A DNA stretch of 18,189 nt. Source: Thermoflexales bacterium (GTDB taxonomy: Bacteria; Chloroflexota; Anaerolineae; Fen-1058). The stretch is taken from NCBI GenBank assembly GCA_016931085.1, contig JAFGFO010000446.1, positions 1 through 18,189 of the forward strand, given 5' to 3'. Position 1 is the stretch's first letter. Every line of letters begins with the position of its first letter. The translations under genes were made by a program, and so were the position numbers. Below the pieces are notes generated by a model. The model saw only the letters and a list, made by a program, of their open reading frames with translations. It searched no databases and was not told the DNA's origin. This document shows, piece after piece, positions 13,893 to 18,189 of this stretch.

Positions 13893-14540
13893 ATGAACAC
13901 TCGAATTTCTCTCAAGGATGTCCTGGCAGGAACTGTCGCGGTCGTAGTCATCGCCTTGTTCGCAGGACTAGCCGTTACGCAGGGTGTGTCGAGCGTGCAC
14001 GCCCAGGTAAGCCCGCTGCCGACGCCCCCGGCGCCAGCGCCGACGGCGGTCTGGCCGCCGCTGCCGACGGCCTGGCCGCCAGCGCCGACGGCCGTGCCGC
14101 CAGCCCCGACGGCGGTGCCGGCTCAGCCGGCAGCGCAGGTCCTGGGCTATCACACGGTGCGCGCCGGGGAAACCCTGTTCTGCATCGGGCGGGCTTACGC
14201 GATCTTGCCGTGGGCCATCGCCACCCAGAACAACCTGGTCTACCCGTACAACTTGTACACCGGCCAGGTGCTGGCCATCCCGAACTCGCCGTGGGTCAAT
14301 CCTTCGGCCGGGGCGGTATGCGCGGCTCAGTTCGGCGACGACCCCATCCAGGCGACGCCGGTGCCGGCCTACCAGCCGCGGCCGACTGGCGGCTGCCAGA
14401 CAGTCTACACCGTGCGCTACGGCGATACGCTTTACTCGATCGCGCGGCGCTATGGAACGACGGTATGGGCGATCGCGTCCGCCAACCGCATCGCCAATCC
14501 GAACCTGATCTTTGCCGGACAGCGGCTATGCATCCCATAG
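13893..14540 (+). CDS. Secreted protein with two LysM domains and a Pro-rich linker
   Basis: This 215-residue protein starts at an ATG with AGGAGG (13883-13888) 4 bases upstream, 33 bp after the dockerin gene. A signal peptide (cleavage likely after VHA, 35-37) is followed by a Pro/Ala/Thr linker of PPAPTAV-like repeats (about 41-80), LysM 1 (about 86-130: [16 protein letters not shown]) and LysM 2 (about 170-214: [17 protein letters not shown]). LysM domains bind the N-acetylglucosamine part of peptidoglycan, chitin or related glycans. Four Cys (97, 143, 168, 213) are placed as in the next protein. There is no enzymatic domain, so a wall-binding or surface role is likely. Confidence 0.9.
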   Translation: MNTRISLKDVLAGTVAVVVIALFAGLAVTQGVSSVHAQVSPLPTPPAPAPTAVWPPLPTAWPPAPTAVPPAPTAVPAQPAAQVLGYHTVRAGETLFCIGRAYAILPWAIATQNNLVYPYNLYTGQVLAIPNSPWVNPSAGAVCAAQFGDDPIQATPVPAYQPRPTGGCQTVYTVRYGDTLYSIARRYGTTVWAIASANRIANPNLIFAGQRLCIP

Positions 14541-14553
14541 CGGTGCAACACGC

Positions 14554-14597
14554 TCTCCCACAGGCTTGCCACCAGCACGAGGCGAGCCTGTGGGAGA
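14554..14597. repeat. Long stable hairpin between two LysM genes
   Basis: TCTCCCACAGGCT (14554-14566) pairs perfectly with AGCCTGTGGGAGA (14585-14597). Three more pairs and one wobble extend the stem to 17 bp around a 10-base loop. It begins 13 bp after the LysM gene stop. No T-run follows, so it may protect a 3' end or be a dispersed palindrome rather than an intrinsic terminator. The rest of the 160-bp gap shows nothing clear. Confidence 0.7.
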
Positions 14598-14700
14598 AGC
14601 ACAGTCAGAGTGATGATGTGATAGACCCTTATTAGCCTTGGCCTGGTGGTGAACGAGCTACCCCCCTAGGCACGCCTTAAGAATACCAGGAGATGAAACG

Positions 14701-15801
14701 ATGAATACCAAAAGACTTGTCCAAGCACTGGCGGGCACGATGGCCGTGGCCATGCTCTCTATGTCGACCCAAGCGCCGTTGGCCGGCGCTGCCTCCGCCG
14801 TGATCCGCTTCGACCCGGCCACGCTGGCGCTGTCACCCGGCCAGACCGGCACGGTCAACGTCTACATTGACAACGTGAGTGGCCTGTATGGCGTTGAACT
14901 CCACCTCTCGTACAACCCGGCTATCGTGGAAGTCGTGGACGCCAATCCGAATACCGAGGGCGTGCAAATTACAGCCGGTTCGTTCCTCAAAGCTGACTTT
15001 ATTGCGCAGAACCAGGCCAATCCTAGCCAGGGCACGATTGACTTTAGTGTTCTTCAACTGCCGCCCAACGCGGCGGTCAGCGGCAGCGGCGTGCTGGCCA
15101 CCATCACCTTCAGGGGCCTGACGGCCGGCAGCTCGCAGCTCGTGTTCACTGGGGTCAACCTGGCCGACGCAAACGCCGGCGCGATCTCGGTGACGCCCCA
15201 GAGTGGCCAGGTGACGGTTGGCTCGGATGGCGTCGTCCCCACCTCGACCCCGGCGCCAGTCTATCCGACTGCCACCCCGGCGCCGGTCTATCCGACCGCC
15301 ACGCCCGTGCCCGGCTATCCAACCGCCACCCCGGTGCCGGTCTATCCGACCGCCACGCCCGTGCCCGGCTATCCAACCGCCACCCCGGCCTTGCCTCCCA
15401 CCGGCGGCGGCATTCTGGGTTACCACACAGTACGCCAGCAAGAGACGCTGTTCTGCATTGGGCGAGCTTACAATGTCCTGCCGTGGTCCATCGCCAGCCA
15501 GAACGGGGTCATCTATCCCTACCGGCTGCGAGTCGGCCAGGTCCTGGCCATCCCCAACGTGTTGTGGACCAATCCGCCTTATGGGCCGGTGTGCACGCGC
15601 CAATTCGGCGGCGGTTCGACAACAGCGCCCACGCCCGTCCCACCATCTTCTGGCTGCCGGGCCACACATGTCGTGCAGCGTGGTGACACACTCTCTTCAC
15701 TCGCTCGCCGCTACAACACAACGGCGTGGTCTATCGCCATTGCCAACAACATCTTGAATCCGAACCTGATCTTTCCCGGCCAGGTATTATGTATTCGCTA
15801 G
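14701..15801 (+). CDS. Secreted cohesin protein with two LysM domains
   Basis: The 366-residue protein starts at an ATG with AGGAGA 8 bases upstream. Domains: signal peptide (about 1-32); cohesin (about 34-174: VNVYIDNVSGLYGVELHLSY, 52-71; VSGSGVLATITFRG, 126-139); a linker of five nine-residue PxPxYPTAT repeats (184-228); LysM 1 (about 240-284: [17 protein letters not shown]); and LysM 2 (about 321-365: THVVQRGDTLSSLARRY). Such a protein could tie a dockerin-bearing partner to the wall through LysM. Cys 252, 298, 319 and 364 match the spacing in the preceding protein. The cohesin is clearly paralogous to that of the next gene, sharing YNPA and QLPP followed by AVSGSGVLATI. Confidence 0.92.
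   Translation: MNTKRLVQALAGTMAVAMLSMSTQAPLAGAASAVIRFDPATLALSPGQTGTVNVYIDNVSGLYGVELHLSYNPAIVEVVDANPNTEGVQITAGSFLKADFIAQNQANPSQGTIDFSVLQLPPNAAVSGSGVLATITFRGLTAGSSQLVFTGVNLADANAGAISVTPQSGQVTVGSDGVVPTSTPAPVYPTATPAPVYPTATPVPGYPTATPVPVYPTATPVPGYPTATPALPPTGGGILGYHTVRQQETLFCIGRAYNVLPWSIASQNGVIYPYRLRVGQVLAIPNVLWTNPPYGPVCTRQFGGGSTTAPTPVPPSSGCRATHVVQRGDTLSSLARRYNTTAWSIAIANNILNPNLIFPGQVLCIR
15250..15384 (+). repeat. Five 27-bp linker repeats, with a 54-bp duplication
   Basis: In-frame units start at 15250, 15277, 15304, 15331 and 15358. Units 2-3 and 4-5 form a 54-bp pair that differs at a single base (GCG against GTG in the second codon). This indicates a recent duplication of the YPTATP linker. Confidence 0.9.
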
Positions 15802-15812
15802 ACGAGTTCGCC

Positions 15813-15867
15813 AGACCTGACAGGTCTCAAGAAGACCTGTCAGGTCTTTGGAAGGCCTGCCAGGCCC
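15813..15867. repeat. Three palindromic 15-mers at exact 20-bp spacing
   Basis: AGACCTGACAGGTCT (15813-15827), AGACCTGTCAGGTCT (15833-15847) and AGGCCTGCCAGGCCC (15853-15867). Each unit is itself palindromic around its centre base (the third with one end mismatch), and units 1 and 2 are perfect reverse complements. A long hairpin of units 1 and 2 with a 5-base loop is possible. The array begins 11 bp after the stop of the cohesin-LysM gene. It may be a dispersed palindrome, a 3' end structure or a multi-operator. Confidence 0.85.
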
Positions 15868-15966
15868 TTTCTGCCAGTCCCCCCGATCTTGCCCCCCTTA
15901 ACGGTAAGGAAGTAACTTTCCTACTTGGCACACATTTTACGAACGAGAATGTGTAGAAAATGGTGA

Positions 15967-15984
15967 CGTTGTTTCCTAACAACG
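15967..15984 (+). promoter_or_regulatory. Small hairpin in the leader of the cohesin-LysM-PA14 gene
   Basis: CGTTGTT (15967-15973) pairs with AACAACG (15978-15984) around a TCCT loop, ending 13 bases before the GGAGG Shine-Dalgarno site (15998-16002). I find no convincing promoter in 15802-16009, so this gene may be read from upstream. Confidence 0.35.
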
Positions 15985-16009
15985 CCTTATCGTAATTGGA
16001 GGTAAGGAC

Positions 16010-17635
16010 ATGAAAAGCACGAGACAGAGTTTCAAGATTTTTGCGGGGGTCATCGTGGCCGCCATCGTCATCTCGCTGATCGGCGGTCCTCAACTGGCAC
16101 ACGCCAGTTACACGTTTGTGCGGACTGACCCGCAGGCGCTGACGGTGGCGGTCGGCCAGGTGGCAAGCGTTTACATTCGAATCGACAACGTGACGAACCT
16201 GGCCGGGGTCGAGCTCCACATGACGTATAACCCAGCCGTCATGAGCATCCAAGACGCCGATCCCAGCCAGCCAGGCATTCAGATCGCGGCCGGGTCGCTG
16301 CTCAGGCCGGACTTTATCGCGCAGAACAGCGTGGACCCCGTCTATGGCCGGATCGACTTTAGCGTGATGCAGTTGCCGCCCAGCTCGGCGGTGAGCGGCA
16401 GCGGCGTGCTGGCCACCATCAGCTTCTATGCCACGGCCGCCGGCAGCTCGCCGCTGATCTTTAGCCTGGTCAATTTGTCCGATAACGTCTCCGTGCCCAT
16501 CGCGTTCAGCGTGCAGCACGGGCAGGTGACGGTGGGGGGAGCGACGCAGCCTTACTACTATCCCACTCCGACGCTGGCGCCGGCCTCGAACATCCTGGGC
16601 TATCACGTCGTTCGCGCCGGCGAGTCCTTGTACTGCATCGGGCGGGCCTACCGGGTTTCGCCCTGGGCCATCGCCAGCCAGAACGGCCTCACCTACCCGT
16701 ACGCCTTGTGGGTGGGCCAACAGTTGGCTATTCCAAACGTGCTGTGGACCAATATGACGGACGGCCCGGTCTGTCAAAACCAACTCGGCATATGGGCTTC
16801 GTCGCCACAACCAGTACCCACGCCGCAGCCTTACACCTACCCCACGCCCACGCCGCAGCCTTACACCTACCCCACGCCTGTCCCAACAGGCAGTGGCACG
16901 TGGTACCAGGTGCAATATTCCGACAGCCTGGACAGCATTGCCGCGCGCTTCAACACCAGCGTGTACGCCATCATGCAGGCCAACAACCTGACCAGCACGA
17001 CCATCTACGTCGGGCAGTGGCTGTTCATCCCGGCCAGCTCCTACACCTATCCGCCAAGCACCAGCGGCACGTGGTACCAGGTGCAGTATTACGACACGCT
17101 GGAGAGCATCGCCACGCGCTTCAACACCAGCGTGTATGCCATCATGCAGGCCAACAGCCTGGCCAGCTCGACCAGCATCTACGTCGGGCAGTGGCTGTTC
17201 ATCCCGGCCGGCTCCTACACTCAGCCGATCCAACCCCTGCCCGGAGCCTATCCGGGCGAGGCGTGGCTGGGAGAATACTTTGACAACATGGAGTTGGGAG
17301 GCTCGCCCCAGGTGCGGCAATTCGATCCAGCCATCGATTTCGACTGGAAAAATGCCTCACCTTTCCCGGGCCAAATCCCCAAAGACTTGTTCTCTGTGCG
17401 CTGGACGAGGAACGTGTACTTTGACGCCGGCTCGTACTACTTTTGGGCCTGGGTGGACGACGGAGTGCGGCTGTACGTCGACGACCAGGTGGTGATCAAC
17501 GAATGGCACGATGCAGACGGCGTGAAACAGCTCGGTTACGCTACGCTGGCGGCCGGCGTGCACAGGGTCAAAGTCGAATACTACGAACACGGCCACGACG
17601 CCATGATCTCTGTATGGTGGGAGAAAATATATTAG
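16010..17635 (+). CDS. Secreted cohesin protein with three LysM domains and a PA14 domain
   Basis: The 541-residue protein starts at an ATG with GGAGG 7 bases upstream. Domains: signal peptide (about 1-32, AHA/S); cohesin (about 34-176: VYIRIDNVTNLAGVELHMTY, 54-73); linker; LysM 1 (about 197-241: YHVVRAGESLYCIGRAY); a duplicated TPQPYTYPTP linker (271-290); LysM 2 (297-340) and LysM 3 (354-398), near-identical copies; and PA14 (about 414-541: WLGEYFDN, RWTRNVYFDAGSYYFWAWVDDGVRL in two parts at 464-474 and 475-488). PA14 domains often bind carbohydrate in adhesins and glycosidases. The protein thus combines a dockerin receptor, wall anchors and a possible ligand-binding head. It is the last gene before the terminator at 17715. 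Confidence 0.92.
   Translation: MKSTRQSFKIFAGVIVAAIVISLIGGPQLAHASYTFVRTDPQALTVAVGQVASVYIRIDNVTNLAGVELHMTYNPAVMSIQDADPSQPGIQIAAGSLLRPDFIAQNSVDPVYGRIDFSVMQLPPSSAVSGSGVLATISFYATAAGSSPLIFSLVNLSDNVSVPIAFSVQHGQVTVGGATQPYYYPTPTLAPASNILGYHVVRAGESLYCIGRAYRVSPWAIASQNGLTYPYALWVGQQLAIPNVLWTNMTDGPVCQNQLGIWASSPQPVPTPQPYTYPTPTPQPYTYPTPVPTGSGTWYQVQYSDSLDSIAARFNTSVYAIMQANNLTSTTIYVGQWLFIPASSYTYPPSTSGTWYQVQYYDTLESIATRFNTSVYAIMQANSLASSTSIYVGQWLFIPAGSYTQPIQPLPGAYPGEAWLGEYFDNMELGGSPQVRQFDPAIDFDWKNASPFPGQIPKDLFSVRWTRNVYFDAGSYYFWAWVDDGVRLYVDDQVVINEWHDADGVKQLGYATLAAGVHRVKVEYYEHGHDAMISVWWEKIY
16895..17224 (+). repeat. Tandem duplication of a LysM-coding segment (171-bp offset)
   Basis: The segment beginning GGCACGTGGTACCAGGTGCA at 16895 recurs at 17066 with few changes and one extra codon. 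It covers LysM 2 and LysM 3 of the PA14 protein. Upstream, two 30-bp linker units (about 16820-16879, TPQPYTYPTP) are also duplicated. Confidence 0.9.
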
Positions 17636-17641
17636 GCCCTA

Positions 17642-17671
17642 CGACGCCGTCGTCTGCGACGCCGTCGTCTG
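17642..17671. repeat. Tandem pair of the 15-mer CGACGCCGTCGTCTG
   Basis: Two identical 15-bp units follow each other, 6 bp after the PA14 gene stop. Each contains the palindrome ACGACG-C-CGTCGT or most of it, so alternative hairpins can form in the transcript upstream of the terminator. Confidence 0.9.
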
Positions 17672-17714
17672 TGATAGCCGCTCGTCCTCGATCGGCCCGT
17701 ATACCCTCAGACCT

Positions 17715-17747
17715 GACCCCGCCAAGTTGGCGGGGTCTTAATTTTGC
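17715..17747 (+). terminator. Intrinsic terminator closing the cohesin/LysM block
   Basis: GACCCCGCCA (17715-17724) pairs perfectly with TGGCGGGGTC (17728-17737) around a 3-base loop, followed by TTAATTTTG. This GC-rich 10-bp stem with a T-rich tail is the clearest intrinsic terminator in the window, 80 bp after the PA14 gene stop. Confidence 0.88.
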
Positions 17748-17771
17748 CTAATGCGCACAATCAAGTATAAT
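17744..17771 (+). promoter_or_regulatory. Candidate promoter for the stomatin-family gene
   Basis: TTGCCT (17744-17749), a 16-base spacer and a perfect TATAAT (17766-17771). The -35 overlaps the tail of the terminator. The leader of about 140 bases would contain the dispersed inverted repeat at 17790-17877. Confidence 0.5.
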
Positions 17772-17789
17772 AGTGACTACTCGGGTATT

Positions 17790-17877
17790 TGTCACCCTGA
17801 GCGCAGCGAAGGGTCTCTACGTTTGAACAACGAGATTCTGCGGATGCATGGCACCCGTCCTTCGCTCAGAACGACAG
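17790..17877. repeat. Dispersed-type inverted repeat with CTGAGCG / CGAAGG arms
   Basis: The left arm reads TGTCACCCTGAGCGCAGCGAAGG (17790-17812, 23 bases given here as TGTC, ACC, CTGAGCG, CAG, CGAAGG). The right arm (17859-17877) is CCTTCGCTCAGAACGACAG, the inverse of the left with the CAG removed. GGTCTC and GAGATTC lie inside. Elements of this look are common between genes in many environmental bacteria (recalled, not checked). No coding capacity. Confidence 0.75.
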
Positions 17878-17917
17878 GCTGAGTCGATACGTACACAATA
17901 CACATAGGAGGTGAACA

Positions 17918-18189
17918 ATGTACGAAACTTTGTCGTGTTTAGCCTTTGTGGCCATGATCCTGGTCGCTGTGGCCAGCGCTGCCATCAAGATCATCCCAGA
18001 ATGGGAACGGGGGGTGATCCTGCGCCTGGGGCGCCTGGTGGGCATCAAGGGGCCTGGCCTGTTCCTGATCATCCCCTTCGTCGACCGCATGATCCGCGTG
18101 AACTTGCGCATCGTCACGCTCGACGTGCCCTCGCAAGAGGCCATCACGCGCGACAACGTGACGGTCAAGGTGAACGCGGTCGTCTTTTA
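17918..18189 (+). CDS. Stomatin/SPFH-family membrane protein (N-terminal part)
   Basis: The gene runs off the right edge; 90 codons plus 2 bases are present. AGGAGGTGA (17906-17914) gives an ideal Shine-Dalgarno site 6 bases before the ATG. A membrane segment (about residues 6-24) is followed by IIPEWERGVILRLGR (25-39) and GPGLFLIIPFVDRM (46-59), then LDVPSQEAITRDNVTVKVNAVV (68-89, beginning at LDVPSQ). This is the start of the SPFH/band 7 domain of slipins, close to the QmcA/YbbK and archaeal stomatin type. Such proteins form oligomeric membrane scaffolds and often pair with an NfeD protease, whose gene would lie outside the window. Confidence 0.93.
   Translation, partial: MYETLSCLAFVAMILVAVASAAIKIIPEWERGVILRLGRLVGIKGPGLFLIIPFVDRMIRVNLRIVTLDVPSQEAITRDNVTVKVNAVVF

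Noticed and set aside
15827..17320. Minus-strand open frame of 497 codons opposite the cohesin-LysM-PA14 gene
   Set aside because: It shows no domains, and its internal repeats are only the reverse reading of the LysM duplication.
12834..17635. True cellulosome locus
   Set aside because: No glycoside hydrolase, carbohydrate-binding module or multi-cohesin scaffoldin is visible; the cohesins are single copies fused to LysM.

Overview
The window looks like a chromosomal segment of a GC-rich bacterium, most likely a member of the Chloroflexota (Anaerolineae/Caldilineae-like). This is inferred from content: secreted proteins joining cohesin-like domains to LysM domains through Pro/Thr linkers, a glucose-1-phosphate adenylyltransferase with a cyanobacterial/plant-like C-terminus, TTG/GTG starts behind strong Shine-Dalgarno sites, and many 7-bp-period and palindromic intergenic repeats. 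No rRNA, tRNA, CRISPR array, transposase or phage gene is visible.

Layout. (1) Positions 149-2787, minus strand: a housekeeping translation/secretion operon read ffh - rpsP - khpA - rimM, ending in a perfect 28-bp palindrome. trmD and rplS, which often follow, are absent. (2) glgC (2939-4207, plus) diverges from ffh, with two good back-to-back sigma-70 promoters between them. (3) A large membrane-anchored PAS-PAS-GAF hybrid-sensing histidine kinase (4249-6822, minus) lies downstream of ftsH (7014-8933, minus, TTG start). (4) On the plus strand from 9081: a lipoprotein with FlgD/Ig-like repeats, a family 2 glycosyltransferase, a small disordered protein and a second family 2 glycosyltransferase. 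This block is riddled with 7-bp-period repeats, some inside the coding sequences and some carrying stop codons or ribosome-binding sites. (5) Positions 12834-17635, plus: four consecutive secreted proteins. They are cohesin-like + dockerin, Pro-rich linker + two LysM, cohesin + linker + two LysM, and cohesin + three LysM + PA14. The block is closed by a strong intrinsic terminator at 17715-17747. (6) A stomatin/SPFH-family membrane protein starts at 17918 and runs off the right edge.

The most interesting unit is block 5. One protein carries a dockerin, three carry cohesin-like domains and three carry glycan-binding LysM domains, so the locus could encode a small self-assembling cell-surface scaffold anchored to peptidoglycan or another glycan. 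The glycosyltransferases and lipoprotein just upstream could belong to the same envelope program. That functional link is inference from domain content and adjacency; the domains themselves are readable in the sequence.
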